From Schaalia odontolytica (GTDB lineage Bacteria; Actinomycetota; Actinomycetes; Actinomycetales; Actinomycetaceae): a DNA stretch of 64,000 nucleotides. Shown piece by piece: positions 34,257-43,506 of the stretch. The stretch covers positions 620,001 through 684,000 of the forward strand of contig NZ_CP102197.1 in the NCBI RefSeq assembly GCF_024584435.1. The letters are read 5' to 3'. Position 1 is the first letter of the stretch. Each line of letters opens with the position of its first letter. Below the pieces are notes generated by a model, which worked only from the letters and a program-made list of their open reading frames with translations, was not told the DNA's origin and made no database searches. Made by a program: the position numbers and the translations under genes.

Positions 34257-34291
34257 AATCGGCTCAGAAATGTTGGGCAGGAAAGGAAATC

Positions 34292-34768
34292 ATGGGCAGT
34301 CTTGAGCAGTTGTACCAGCAGGTGATTCTCGATCACGCGCGTGAAAAGCATGGCGAGGGCGATCCGTCAGGCATGGATGCGTCGTCTCATCAGGTCAACC
34401 CCACGTGCGGTGACGAGGTGACACTGGGTGTGTCTATGGATGGCGAGCACCTGGCCTCCATTCAGTGGGACGGCGACGGATGCTCGATTTCGCGTGCCTC
34501 CCTGTCCATGATGACCGACCTGACCGAAGGCAAGTCCGCTGACGAGATTGCTCGTCTCTATCGGGACATGGAAGTCATGATGCACTCGCGTAACCTCGGT
34601 GTCGATGATGAGATTCTCGATGACCTTGGTGATGCCGCCGCTCTGGAGTCCACTTCGCAATTCGCTAACCGCGTTAAGTGTGCCCTCCTTGGATGGTACG
34701 CGCTCCGTGATGCCATGGCCAAGTCCGGCATTGACATTTCCACCGCGGGCGAGCCCGCTGAGCAGTAA
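34292..34768 (+). CDS. sufU: SufU sulfur-transfer protein
   Basis: SufU is a zinc-dependent sulfurtransferase that accepts persulfide sulfur from SufS. The 158 residues show Cys39 in NPTCGD (with Asp41), Cys64 in GDGCSIS and Cys130 in NRVKCALL. The long insertion between the second and third cysteines separates SufU from IscU. The ATG at 34292 is preceded by GAAAGGAAA. The frame extends upstream only inside sufS. Confidence 0.95.
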   Translation: MGSLEQLYQQVILDHAREKHGEGDPSGMDASSHQVNPTCGDEVTLGVSMDGEHLASIQWDGDGCSISRASLSMMTDLTEGKSADEIARLYRDMEVMMHSRNLGVDDEILDDLGDAAALESTSQFANRVKCALLGWYALRDAMAKSGIDISTAGEPAEQ

Positions 34769-34778
34769 AGGAACAGCT

Positions 34779-35213
34779 ATGAGTAACCCGATGGCTCAGT
34801 CCGAGCCGGTCGAGCAGCGCTTCGGTGTGGCCGGAGCGAGCGAGGAGGCAGTGAGCACCGCCCCCACTCGGCAGATTGACGGCACGGATGTTGTCGAGCA
34901 GGGCACCCTTGCCGCCGAGAACGTCCTGGAGGCGATGAAGGACGTCATCGACCCCGAGCTGGGGATCAACATCGTCGACCTGGGGCTTGTCTACGGCATC
35001 GTCATCGGCCCTCAGAACGAGGTGCGCCTCGACATGACGCTCACCTCGGCGGCGTGCCCACTGACCGACGTCATTGAGCGTCAGGCGCAGACGATCCTGT
35101 CCTCGATCACCGACGAGGTGCAGATCAACTGGGTGTGGATGCCGCCGTGGGGCCCCGATCGCATCACACCCGACGGGCGCGAGCAGCTGCGAGCCATCGG
35201 TTTTAACGTCTGA
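34779..35213 (+). CDS. sufT: SufT-like MIP18/DUF59 protein
   Basis: A 144-residue DUF59 (MIP18) family protein of the kind that aids maturation of Fe-S proteins. The core starts at about residue 48 (VLEAMKDVIDPELGINIVDLGLVYGI), with the conserved Cys in LTSAACPLTD. The C-terminal VWMPPWGPDRITPDGREQLRAIGF is typical of actinobacterial SufT. The first 45 residues are an unconserved linker. It closes the suf operon and is followed by a terminator. Confidence 0.92.
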   Translation: MSNPMAQSEPVEQRFGVAGASEEAVSTAPTRQIDGTDVVEQGTLAAENVLEAMKDVIDPELGINIVDLGLVYGIVIGPQNEVRLDMTLTSAACPLTDVIERQAQTILSSITDEVQINWVWMPPWGPDRITPDGREQLRAIGFNV

Positions 35214-35230
35214 GCACCGCCACCGTACTC

Positions 35231-35262
35231 GTGGGCCCCGACATTCGCGTGCCGGGGCCCAC
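35231..35262. terminator. Terminator between sufT and the acyl-CoA ligase
   Basis: A 9-bp stem GTGGGCCCC/GGGGCCCAC with a 14-nt loop lies between the convergent genes. It may serve both strands. Confidence 0.65.
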
Positions 35263-35286
35263 CGCGCTCTGTGCGGCTGCGACCCG

Positions 35287-36972
35287 CTACCGGCCGAGCG
35301 CCTCGCGCACGAGCTTGGCGACCTTGCGGCGCAGGATCTTACCCATCTGGTTGCGGGGAAGCTCGGCGATGAACACGAGCTGACGAGGTAGCGCGTAGTG
35401 CGCAATCGACTTCTCGGCCCACGCGCGCACCTCCTCCAGCGTCAGGGGAGGAACTCCGCGCTCCATGATGATCGCGGCCGTGACCTCCTCCGTCGCATCC
35501 GAGACCGGGACACCGACGACGGCGACATCTGCCACCCCGGGAAGGGAGCGGATTGCATCCTCTACCTGGGACGGATAGACGTTGAATCCGCCTGAGAGAA
35601 TCAGTTCCTTCTTACGGTCGGCCATGGAAATGAAGCCGTCCCGGTTGACACCGATGTCACCGGTCTTGAACCATCCGTCGGACGTGAAGACCCGAGCGGT
35701 TTCTTCCGGCGCGTTCAGATAGCCAGAGAAGACCTGCGGCCCCTTGACAAGGATCTCTCCGGGTTGACCGTCCTCGACGTCCACCGTTTCATCATCGAGG
35801 CTGACCAGACGGAGCTGAGTCGAAGGAAACGGCAGCCCGAGAACTCCGTGCCTGCGCCGACACGAGAGGGGAGCACCCGCAAGGACCGGGGCCGTCTCGG
35901 ACAGGCCGTATCCTTCGACGATCATGCCCCCGGTCGCTTCCTCCCAGGCGCTCGCGAGCGCGGTCGAGAGGGGCATCGCTCCGGCCACCGAGTAACGGAT
36001 GGACGTGATGTCCGTGTTCGTCTGTGTCGCGCGCGCGAGGATCCGCTCGAACATGGGAGGCACACCGACGAAGAAAGTGATGGGGCGTCGCCTGTGTGCA
36101 TCCAAGGCCATGTCCGCATCAAACTTGGGTAGCAACACCTGGGTCGCGGCCTTGCGTACGGCGGCGCACAGGAAGAATGTTAACCCGAAAGCGTGGAAGT
36201 AGGGCAGTAGGGAGAAGAACGTTTCGGCACCCTCGTGCAGCTTCCAGACCCAAAACATGCACTGGTTGACGTTGACGCCGATGTTGCGGTGAGTGAGCGG
36301 CGCGGACTTGGGGACGCCGTTCGTGCCCGAGGTGTGCAAGATGACAGCGAGGTCATCCACGGAAGGAAGAGGAAAAGCGGAGTCGATCGGTGCCGATGAG
36401 GCCGTCGCTCGATCCCAGGACACCGTCCCGGCAGGCACCGCACCGCGTAGCTGAGCACGTGTCTGGCGAGCGCGAGCCACCGGAAGATTCAGCAAGACGC
36501 GCTGCGAGGCGGGCATGGCGCGAGAAATGTCGACCGTCAACACCGTGTCTAAGGTTGTAAGCGGGTAGGCCTCGGCGCACTTTTCCCACACGATTGCGAC
36601 TCTGCCTCCATGGCGCTCCAGCTGGTCGGCAACCTCTGCAGGGGGAGCCAGCGGATTGTGCTGAGCGGCGATCGCGCCAATACGCATGCAGGCGTAGAAG
36701 GCGACGAATGCTTGTGGGCAGTTCGGCAATGCGATTGCCACGGTGTCTCCCGGGCGGACACCCGCATCGAGGAGAACGCGGGCGGCGCGCAGCACCTGGT
36801 CATGTACCTGGGCATAGGAGAGCGTCTGGCCGAAGTAGTCCAGGGCGATGCGGCTCGGGTAGAGGCGGGCGGCGGTATCCAGTAGCTCAAAGAGGGAGGA
36901 ATCCGGTTCGGGTACCTCGTAGGGTACCGCGTCGTAGAAGGAGCGCGCCTGCTCAACGATGGTGCCTGTCAT
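35287..36972 (-). CDS. Long-chain fatty-acid--CoA ligase-like AMP-binding enzyme
   Basis: A 561-residue adenylate-forming enzyme that would activate a fatty acid to its acyl-CoA. The P-loop reads LHTSGTNGVPKSAPLTHRN, slightly unlike the usual TSGTTGxPKG (Thr to Asn, Gly to Ser). The motifs VEGYGLSETAP, GEILVKGPQVFSGY, WFKTGDIG and DRKKELILSGGFNVYPSQVE are intact, as is the C-terminal catalytic lysine region PRNQMGKILRRK. The ATG at 36972 follows CCAGGAGGAT. Chain length and substrate cannot be fixed from sequence. Confidence 0.87.
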   Translation of the reverse strand: MTGTIVEQARSFYDAVPYEVPEPDSSLFELLDTAARLYPSRIALDYFGQTLSYAQVHDQVLRAARVLLDAGVRPGDTVAIALPNCPQAFVAFYACMRIGAIAAQHNPLAPPAEVADQLERHGGRVAIVWEKCAEAYPLTTLDTVLTVDISRAMPASQRVLLNLPVARARQTRAQLRGAVPAGTVSWDRATASSAPIDSAFPLPSVDDLAVILHTSGTNGVPKSAPLTHRNIGVNVNQCMFWVWKLHEGAETFFSLLPYFHAFGLTFFLCAAVRKAATQVLLPKFDADMALDAHRRRPITFFVGVPPMFERILARATQTNTDITSIRYSVAGAMPLSTALASAWEEATGGMIVEGYGLSETAPVLAGAPLSCRRRHGVLGLPFPSTQLRLVSLDDETVDVEDGQPGEILVKGPQVFSGYLNAPEETARVFTSDGWFKTGDIGVNRDGFISMADRKKELILSGGFNVYPSQVEDAIRSLPGVADVAVVGVPVSDATEEVTAAIIMERGVPPLTLEEVRAWAEKSIAHYALPRQLVFIAELPRNQMGKILRRKVAKLVREALGR

Positions 36973-37025
36973 GAGATCCTCCTGGAAGTGGGCATCCCCG
37001 ATTGTAGCGGCTGGTCCACGCTGAC

Positions 37026-37919
37026 TCACACGCGAGGAGCGCTCCAGGTGTCGCACGTTGCGATCTCGCCCGAGTCCAGGCCTCGCTGGAGCCACGCGGC
37101 ACGCTGGTTCGCGCTTCCGTGGGTCCACGTCTCCGGGTTTGACGTTCCCTGATACTTGGCTTGCAGGCGGTCATCCCCGATGGCCTGGGCCGTCTGCAGG
37201 GCGCCCAGCAGCTCGTCTGCGGTGGGCGTGTTCAGATAGTACGCTCCCGTGGTGGGATCCCTCGTCGTGGACGCCCAGTGCATCCACACGCCCGCGTAGC
37301 AGTCCGCCTGCAGCTCGCTGCGCACGCCCGCACCCTGTTCCCCGGTCTCGCGCGTGTCGTGTGCGCGGAAGACTCCCTGGAGGTTCTGGATGTGGTGCCC
37401 CCACTCGTGAGCGACCACGTACTCTTGGGCCAGAACCGAATCGGAGGCCCCGTACTTGGTGACCATATCGTCAAAGAATCCCAGATCCAGGTAGACCGTG
37501 GAGTCGCCCGGGCAGTAGAAGGGGCCCACCGCGCTGGTCGCGTTGCCGCACGCGGTGGACACCGAGTTCGTGAAGATCTGAAAGTCGGGAAGCTCGTAGG
37601 CGAGGTTCGTGCCCTGCTGCGTCAGCTGCGTCTTCCACACCTGATCAAGAGACTGGGCGGTGGCGACCATTCGGCACTCAACGCGCGCGTTCGCATCCGC
37701 CCCCGTCCGGCAGGTCGACACGTCGACCGTCGACGAGGAGGGGGAGGAGGCGGAGGGCGAGGACAGGAGGCTCGTGAGATCAATTCCGGTGAAATAGGAG
37801 AACCCGAGGACGAGGAGGAGCCCCAGGAGTGAGCCGCCGCCGACTCCAGCGACTTTGCGCCCCGCACCCGAGGTTCCCACCCGTGTTGGATCCAGACGGA
37901 TATTGTCGTTGAAACTCAT
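37026..37919 (-). CDS. Membrane-anchored neutral zinc metallopeptidase (YpfJ type)
   Basis: A 297-residue protein of the putative neutral zinc metallopeptidase family. MSFNDNIRLDPTRV begins a short cytoplasmic segment, a membrane anchor follows (about residues 28-46), then a Ser/Pro-rich linker and the extracytoplasmic peptidase. The HEXXH site is in VVAHEWGHHIQNLQG, with a later ELQADCYAGVW block supplying the probable third ligand. Family motifs FYCPGDSTVYLDL and GSANQRAAWLQRG are present. GAGGAG precedes the ATG. Its substrate is unknown. It is just downstream of tgt on the same strand. Confidence 0.88.
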   Translation of the reverse strand: MSFNDNIRLDPTRVGTSGAGRKVAGVGGGSLLGLLLVLGFSYFTGIDLTSLLSSPSASSPSSSTVDVSTCRTGADANARVECRMVATAQSLDQVWKTQLTQQGTNLAYELPDFQIFTNSVSTACGNATSAVGPFYCPGDSTVYLDLGFFDDMVTKYGASDSVLAQEYVVAHEWGHHIQNLQGVFRAHDTRETGEQGAGVRSELQADCYAGVWMHWASTTRDPTTGAYYLNTPTADELLGALQTAQAIGDDRLQAKYQGTSNPETWTHGSANQRAAWLQRGLDSGEIATCDTWSAPRV

Positions 37920-37934
37920 GAGTGCTCCTCACTC

Positions 37935-39254
37935 TTAGGGGCGACGACCACACTGGTAGCGTCCGAGCATGTCGGCACGGAACTCGTCGAAACACCCATC
38001 CTCAATGGAATCGCGGATCCCGTCAACCAGACGGAGCGTAAACCACTCGTTGTGAATGGTGGCCAGGCTCGCCGAGAGAATCTCTTTGGCCTTGAAGAGG
38101 TGGTGGAGGTAGGCGCGCGTGTAGTGCGTGCACGTGTAACATCCGCAGCCCTCGACAAGCGGCGAGAAGTCCCGTTTGAAGCGGGCATTCGTAATGTTGA
38201 AACGGCCGTCGGGGGTATAGATGGCGGCATTACGGGCCACTCGCGAGGGGTTGACACAATCGAAGGTATCCGCTCCCGACGCAACCCCTGCGAAGAGATC
38301 CTCGGGCTCGGAGATGCCGAGCAGGTGGCGCGGGCGGTCCTCGCCGAGCTCCTCGCACACCCAGGCGACAATCGTGCCGAGGTTCTCCTTCTCGAGCGCG
38401 CCTCCGATTCCGAATCCATCGAAACGCGCTCCGTCGACCTCCATGTCGGCCATGGTGCGGGCGGCCCGGCGGCGTAGATCCTCCCACTGGGCCCCCTGGA
38501 TGACTCCCCAGAGCTGCTGGTAGGGCTTGTCCGCGCGCGCCTGTGTCAGTCGCCTGTGTTCGGCGAGGCAACGAGCGGCCCAGGCGTGCGTGCGCTCGAG
38601 CGATTCCTCCTGGTAGGAACGCGGATGCAGCAGGCTCGTGAGCTCATCGAAGGCAAACATGATGTCGCTGCCCAGCTGGTGTTGGATCCCCATCGACACT
38701 TCGGGATTGAAACGGTGCTTGGAACCGTCGATGTGGCTGGAGAAAACCACACCGTCGTCGTCGACGACGGCATGGGAGGCCTTGATCGCCTGAGCGTTCA
38801 CGGCGGGATCGCTGGGGTCGACTGCGCCCGAGAACTCCTGCGAGAGCACCTTCTTGAAGCCCGCGCCCAGCGACAGCACCTGAAAGCCACCGGAGTCGGT
38901 ATAGGTGGGGCCCGCCCAGTTCATGAAGGCGGCGAAACCTCCGGCTTCGTCGACGATGTCGGAACCGGGCTGAAGATACAGGTGATAGGCGTTGGCCAAG
39001 ACGGCCTGAGCGCCGAGGGAGCGTACCATCTCCGGGGTCAGTGCCTTGACATTTGCTTTAGTTCCAACGGGAATGAACGCGGGAGTGCGAATCAGGCCGT
39101 GAGCCGTGTGAATGACGCCGGTGCGTCCCAAGCCACCGTTGCTTGACAGGCGCGTGCCGATCTCAAAACCCCTCTCGGGTGCATGCGCGGCGGGCGGAGC
39201 GGGAAAGGGCGCCAGTTGCTCCGGATGAGCGGCCGAGAGCCAGTTGTCGTTCAC
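37935..39254 (-). CDS. tgt: Queuine tRNA-ribosyltransferase
   Basis: Tgt exchanges guanine-34 in GUN-anticodon tRNAs for a queuosine precursor base. The 439 residues show the catalytic Asp region TYTDSGGFQVLSLG, the second Asp region GADTFDCVNPSRVARN, and the zinc site CGCYTCTHYTRAYLHH. RFDGFGIGGALEKEN is also typical. The chain is longer than the usual 370-400 owing to an N-terminal extension of about 28 residues and extra sequence around residue 225. The GTG start overlaps the yhhQ-like stop (GTGA). No preQ1 synthesis genes are nearby, so imported base is the likely substrate. Confidence 0.94.
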   Translation of the reverse strand: MNDNWLSAAHPEQLAPFPAPPAAHAPERGFEIGTRLSSNGGLGRTGVIHTAHGLIRTPAFIPVGTKANVKALTPEMVRSLGAQAVLANAYHLYLQPGSDIVDEAGGFAAFMNWAGPTYTDSGGFQVLSLGAGFKKVLSQEFSGAVDPSDPAVNAQAIKASHAVVDDDGVVFSSHIDGSKHRFNPEVSMGIQHQLGSDIMFAFDELTSLLHPRSYQEESLERTHAWAARCLAEHRRLTQARADKPYQQLWGVIQGAQWEDLRRRAARTMADMEVDGARFDGFGIGGALEKENLGTIVAWVCEELGEDRPRHLLGISEPEDLFAGVASGADTFDCVNPSRVARNAAIYTPDGRFNITNARFKRDFSPLVEGCGCYTCTHYTRAYLHHLFKAKEILSASLATIHNEWFTLRLVDGIRDSIEDGCFDEFRADMLGRYQCGRRP

Positions 39255-39940
39255 TGGGCGAACACCTCGTCATGCCCGAGGCCCTCGGCTTTGCGGATCC
39301 ACCCGATCACCGGATAGGTCAGCGGAAGAAGGACGACCTCAAGAAGCACTTTGTAGAAGTAGCCGGTGACTGTGTAGTTGATGAAGTTACTCATTGTCAT
39401 CTCGCCGTAGAACAGGATCGTGCAGAACAGGATCGTGTCTGCCGCCTCACCAACGATGGTCGAGCCGATGAGGCGCGCCCACAGGTGCTTGGTGCCCCAC
39501 CTGCGACGGATCCACACGAGCACGTAGGAGTTGAGGAGCTGCCCCGCGAGGTATCCGACCAGCGAGGCTACGACCGCACGCCAGACAACGCCGAGGACCG
39601 CGGCAAAGGCCTCCTGGTTGGCGTAGTCGGGAGCGGGTGGCAGGTACTGAACGATGAAGAACGTGACGGAGGCCAGGAAGGAAGCCACGAAACCCATGAT
39701 GATGACGCGCCGCGCTCGAACGAATCCGTAGACTTCCGATAGGACATCACCGATGATGTATGTCAGCGGAAAGAGGACGGCGCCCCCGTCAAAAATTAAG
39801 TAGTGGGTCTGCGACCCCACCATGAACGCCTTCGTTGCAGCGATGTTCGAGATGAGGAGGAGAGCAACGAAGGCGACGGAGATGATGTCGAGGGCGCGCG
39901 ATGGGCGCGCCGATCCAGACGGGATCGGGCTGTCGGTCAT
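39251..39940 (-). CDS. yhhQ: Queuosine precursor transporter (YhhQ/VUT family)
   Basis: A 229-residue membrane protein with about six hydrophobic segments. The conserved blocks NIAATKAF, LFPLTYIIGDVLSEVYG and GSTIVGEAADTILFCTILFYG match the YhhQ (DUF165) family, which imports queuosine precursors such as preQ1/preQ0. It is translationally coupled to tgt, supporting a salvage role. The ATG follows GAGGTTTCTCCCC. The roughly 140-bp upstream region was inspected for a preQ1 riboswitch and none was recognisable. Confidence 0.9.
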   Translation of the reverse strand: MTDSPIPSGSARPSRALDIISVAFVALLLISNIAATKAFMVGSQTHYLIFDGGAVLFPLTYIIGDVLSEVYGFVRARRVIIMGFVASFLASVTFFIVQYLPPAPDYANQEAFAAVLGVVWRAVVASLVGYLAGQLLNSYVLVWIRRRWGTKHLWARLIGSTIVGEAADTILFCTILFYGEMTMSNFINYTVTGYFYKVLLEVVLLPLTYPVIGWIRKAEGLGHDEVFAQ

Positions 39941-40081
39941 GGGGAGAAACCTCGGTTGGACGAAAGCGGGATGCTACTAACGACTCCCATTGTGCCCGTA
40001 ATCGTGTCCCGGTGGTTTGCTGGAGGCATGCCGCCGCCGGGTTGATTCGCCCACACGAGCCCGTCCCTCTACTCTTGGAGG

Positions 40082-41695
40082 GTGATCAACGTCCAGGACT
40101 TCTCTTTGCGCATCGGTGCCCGCGAACTCGTCAACCATGCTTCCTTCCGCGTTGACAAAGGAATGTGCATCGGTCTCGTCGGACGCAACGGAGCCGGCAA
40201 GACGACGACGATGCGCCTGCTCGCTGGGCAGGAGGATCGCGGGGGAGCGGCGGAGTATACGGGAACGATCACGTCCAACGGAACGATCGGCTACCTCGCC
40301 CAGGACACGCACGTTGGGGACCCCAACATGCTGGCTCGTGACCGCATCATCTCAGTGCGTGGAATCGATGCCATCATTGCTCGCATTCGGAAAGCGGAAC
40401 ACGAGATGTCCACGACCGAAGGCGCGCGCCAGCAGCGCGCGATGGAGCGCTACGTCAAGCTCGACCAGCAGTTCACCAACCAGGGCGGCTGGGCGGCCGC
40501 CTCGGAGGCCGCCCAGATCGCTCACTCCCTCGGTCTCGACGACCGGGTACTCGATCAGGAGCTTCGGACGCTGTCGGGTGGGCAGCGCCGCAGGGTCGAA
40601 CTTGCCCGCGTTCTTTTCTCCAATGCCGATGTCCTGCTCCTTGACGAGCCGACCAATCACCTCGATCACGACTCCATCGTTTGGCTTCGTGACTGGATCA
40701 AGACCTTCCCCGGTGGGATCATGATCATTTCCCACGACGTCAAGCTCCTGGGGGACACCGTCAACCAGGTGTTCTACCTCGACGCCAACCGCGCCCACGT
40801 GGACATGTACCACCTGGGATGGCACGCGTATCTCAAGCAGCGCGAGGAGGATGAGCGCAGGCGCCGCAAAGAACGTGCTAACGCCCTCAAAAAAGCCGAG
40901 CATCTGAAGGCCCAGGGAGAGAAGATGCGCGCGAAGGCCACGAAGGCGGTAGCGGCTCAGCAGATGCTCAGGCGTGCCGAGGAGTTGTTCGCGCAGGCAG
41001 GCGCCGAGACCGTCAATGAGAAAGTGGCGCGGCTGCGATTCCCCGAACCCGCTCCCTGTGGCCGCGTTCCACTGACCGCCGAGGCCTTGTCAAAGTCCTA
41101 CGGGTCGCTCGAGGTGTTCACGGGCGTCGACTTGGCGATCGACCGCGGCTCCAAGGTCGTCGTCCTGGGACTTAACGGCGCCGGGAAGACAACGCTTCTG
41201 CGCCTGCTTGCCGGGGTGGAGGAACCTGACTCGGGTACCGTCATCCCCGGGCACGGGCTCAAGCTCGGCTACTATGCCCAGGAGCACGAGACCCTCGACG
41301 AGGAGCGCACCATTCGAGAGAACATGGCTGACGCCGCTCCCGGACTCGACGACACGCACGTGCGCAACATCCTCGGTCAGTTCCTGTTCCAGGGTGATGA
41401 CGTCGATAAACCGGTGGCCGTTCTTTCCGGCGGAGAGAAGACCCGCCTCGCGTTGGCGACCCTCGTCGTGTCGGGCGCCAACGTTCTTCTCCTGGACGAA
41501 CCCACCAACAACCTGGACCCGGCCTCGCGCGAGGAGATCCTCTCTGCGCTGCGCGACTACGAGGGCGCGGTCATCCTGGTCACCCACGACCCGGGAGCGG
41601 TAAGCGCGCTGGGTCCGGGCCGCGTCCTGCTCCTTCCCGACGCCGACGAGGACCTGTGGGACGACAGCTACCTGGATCTCGTCACGCTCACCTGA
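40082..41695 (+). CDS. ABC-F family ATPase
   Basis: A 537-residue soluble protein with two ABC ATPase domains and no membrane segments. Walker A motifs are GRNGAGKTTTM (about residue 36) and GLNGAGKTTLL (about 362). Signatures are LSGGQRRRVELARVL and LSGGEKTRLALATLV; Walker B motifs are VLLLDEPTNHLD and VLLLDEPTNNLD. The Lys/Arg-rich linker (EDERRRRKERANALKKAEHL) is the ribosomal P-site tRNA interaction motif of ABC-F translation factors. It may be a housekeeping factor or confer ribosome protection; sequence alone does not decide. TACTCT lies 6 nt before the GTG, so the message is probably leaderless. Confidence 0.88.
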   Translation: MINVQDFSLRIGARELVNHASFRVDKGMCIGLVGRNGAGKTTTMRLLAGQEDRGGAAEYTGTITSNGTIGYLAQDTHVGDPNMLARDRIISVRGIDAIIARIRKAEHEMSTTEGARQQRAMERYVKLDQQFTNQGGWAAASEAAQIAHSLGLDDRVLDQELRTLSGGQRRRVELARVLFSNADVLLLDEPTNHLDHDSIVWLRDWIKTFPGGIMIISHDVKLLGDTVNQVFYLDANRAHVDMYHLGWHAYLKQREEDERRRRKERANALKKAEHLKAQGEKMRAKATKAVAAQQMLRRAEELFAQAGAETVNEKVARLRFPEPAPCGRVPLTAEALSKSYGSLEVFTGVDLAIDRGSKVVVLGLNGAGKTTLLRLLAGVEEPDSGTVIPGHGLKLGYYAQEHETLDEERTIRENMADAAPGLDDTHVRNILGQFLFQGDDVDKPVAVLSGGEKTRLALATLVVSGANVLLLDEPTNNLDPASREEILSALRDYEGAVILVTHDPGAVSALGPGRVLLLPDADEDLWDDSYLDLVTLT

Positions 41696-41727
41696 GCGGC
41701 GGCGTCAATCCGCGCTGAGGCATGCAC

Positions 41728-41757
41728 TCGGCCGGGACACGCTGGTGCCCCGGCCCT
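41728..41757. terminator. Bidirectional terminator, ABC-F / ABC importer
   Basis: GGCCGGGACAC pairs with GTGCCCCGGCC with one mismatch, between convergent genes. There is no clear T tract on either side. Confidence 0.65.
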
Positions 41758-41766
41758 TCGAGAGCC

Positions 41767-42540
41767 TCAGAGGACCTTCGAGAAGAACTCCTTGGTCCGC
41801 TCCGACTGCGGGTTGTCGATGACCTCGGCGGGCGACCCCGCCTCGACGATGATGCCGCCGTCCATGAATACGACCTGGTCGGCCACCTCGCGGGCAAAGC
41901 CAATCTCGTGGGTGACGACGGCCATCGTCATTCCCGAAGCCGCGAGGTCCTGCATGACCTGAAGCACCTCGCCGACCAGCTCGGGATCCAGGGCGGAGGT
42001 CGGCTCATCAAAGAGCATGATCTCCGGCTCCATGGCGAGAGCACGGGCGATGGCCACGCGCTGCTGTTGGCCACCCGACAGCTCGGCAGGATAGTGATCG
42101 GCACGGTCGGCCAAACCAACTCGATCGAGAAGCTCCAAGGCCTGGCGACGCGCTTCCTTCCGCGGCCTCTTGAGTACCTGAATGGGGGCCTCCATGACGT
42201 TCTCAAGAGCCGTCTTGTGAGGGAAGAGGTTGAAGCGCTGGAAGACCATGCCGATGCGGGAACGCTGCGCGGCAATCTCCTTGTCGCGCCGCTCGTGCAG
42301 GACGCCCGCCGCGTCCTCACGGTAGCCTAAGAGCTCGCCGTCCACGTAGACGCGGCCAGCGCTGATCTCCTCTAGTAGGTTGAGGCATCGCAGGAGGGTG
42401 GACTTGCCCGACCCGGAGGGACCGAGAATGACGCATACCTCGCCGGGCGCGATATCCAGGTCGATCCCCTGCAAAACGTGCAGGTCGCCGAAGAACTTGT
42501 GGACCCCGCGAACGGAGACCATGGGTGTCGTTGCCGTCAT
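41767..42540 (-). CDS. Polar amino-acid ABC importer, ATPase subunit
   Basis: The 257-residue ATP-binding subunit of a GlnQ/ArtP-type importer. Walker [10 protein letters not shown] (residues about 40-48), signature [15 protein letters not shown] and Walker [21 protein letters not shown] are intact. The roughly 15-residue insert around residue 75 ([18 protein letters not shown]) is common in actinobacterial members. The ATG overlaps the permease stop by 4 bp. Candidate ArgR operators upstream of the binding proteins suggest arginine or another basic amino acid as substrate. Confidence 0.92.
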   Translation of the reverse strand: MTATTPMVSVRGVHKFFGDLHVLQGIDLDIAPGEVCVILGPSGSGKSTLLRCLNLLEEISAGRVYVDGELLGYREDAAGVLHERRDKEIAAQRSRIGMVFQRFNLFPHKTALENVMEAPIQVLKRPRKEARRQALELLDRVGLADRADHYPAELSGGQQQRVAIARALAMEPEIMLFDEPTSALDPELVGEVLQVMQDLAASGMTMAVVTHEIGFAREVADQVVFMDGGIIVEAGSPAEVIDNPQSERTKEFFSKVL

Positions 42541-43499
42541 GGTGTCACATCCAAGAATTTGAGCGTTGTCGCGTGCGTATCGCTGCCGTGGTCGTCTCCC
42601 GTGGGCGTTGCCGTCGTCGCTGTTGCGGCGCTATCGCGGCGTTCAAAGCCCTTACCGAAGTGTTTCTCGATGAACGACTGAATCCACATGAGCAGGCTCG
42701 TGATCACCAGGTACCAGATGGCCGCGGCGATCAGCAGGGGCACCGGCGCGAAAGTTGCCTGGCCGCGCTGACGAGCGATAAACGTCAGCTCGAGGGTGAA
42801 GGGGATGGCCGACACCAGCGATGTTGTCTTTAGCATCGAGATTGTTTCGTTGCCGATGGGCGGCACGATGACGCGCATCGCCTGCGGAAGGATGATGCGA
42901 CGAAAGATCGTCGCACGCGGCATTCCCAGGGCTGTGGCCGCCTCCCACTGGCCCTTCGGCACACTGAGGAGACCCGCGCGCATGATCTCGGCGAGGTAGG
43001 CGCCTTCGTTCAGACCCAGCCCGATGAAAGCCATCCAGAACGGGGTGAAGTAGGTGGCCGTGTCAAACGGGATCTCCCAGCCCCACAGCGAACCGAGGAA
43101 CGGCACCCCGAAGGATAGAGTGGGGTAGAGGGTGGGCAGCAGCGACCAGAAGATCAATTGCGTGTAGATTGGCGTGCCACGGAAGAACCAGATGTAGGCC
43201 ATCGCCACCCAGCGCAATACCGGGTTGACGGACTGGCGCATGATGGCCATCGTGATTGCCAGGGCGGTGCCGACAAACATCGCCAAAACGGTCAGGATAA
43301 TCGTAAAGAGGACGCCCTGCATGATAGACGCTGAGAACAGCCATTGGGCGACGACCGGCCATTGGAAGTTCTTGTTCGTGATGAGAGCGTGGAGGGCCAT
43401 GGCCGCGAGAATCGTGACGACGACCGCGCTCGCCCATCTCCCCGGGCGGGGAACGGGCTTGGCGTCGATCAATTCGACGCCGTCTTTGGTAATAGCCAT
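42537..43499 (-). CDS. Polar amino-acid ABC importer, permease subunit
   Basis: A 320-residue HisM/GlnP-type permease. An N-terminal cytoplasmic stretch of about 25 residues precedes about five to six membrane segments. The EAA loop reads [31 protein letters not shown] and contacts the ATPase. [17 protein letters not shown] is the other family hallmark. There is a hydrophilic Thr/Ala-rich C-terminal tail. A single permease gene implies a homodimeric channel. It starts 7 bp after the first binding-protein gene. Confidence 0.92.
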   Translation of the reverse strand: MAITKDGVELIDAKPVPRPGRWASAVVVTILAAMALHALITNKNFQWPVVAQWLFSASIMQGVLFTIILTVLAMFVGTALAITMAIMRQSVNPVLRWVAMAYIWFFRGTPIYTQLIFWSLLPTLYPTLSFGVPFLGSLWGWEIPFDTATYFTPFWMAFIGLGLNEGAYLAEIMRAGLLSVPKGQWEAATALGMPRATIFRRIILPQAMRVIVPPIGNETISMLKTTSLVSAIPFTLELTFIARQRGQATFAPVPLLIAAAIWYLVITSLLMWIQSFIEKHFGKGFERRDSAATATTATPTGDDHGSDTHATTLKFLDVTP

Positions 43500-43506
43500 G
43501 AGATCC

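Noticed and set aside
39941..40081. preQ1 riboswitch before the queuosine transporter
   Set aside because: No preQ1-I, -II or -III consensus was recognisable by eye. A covariance-model search would be decisive.
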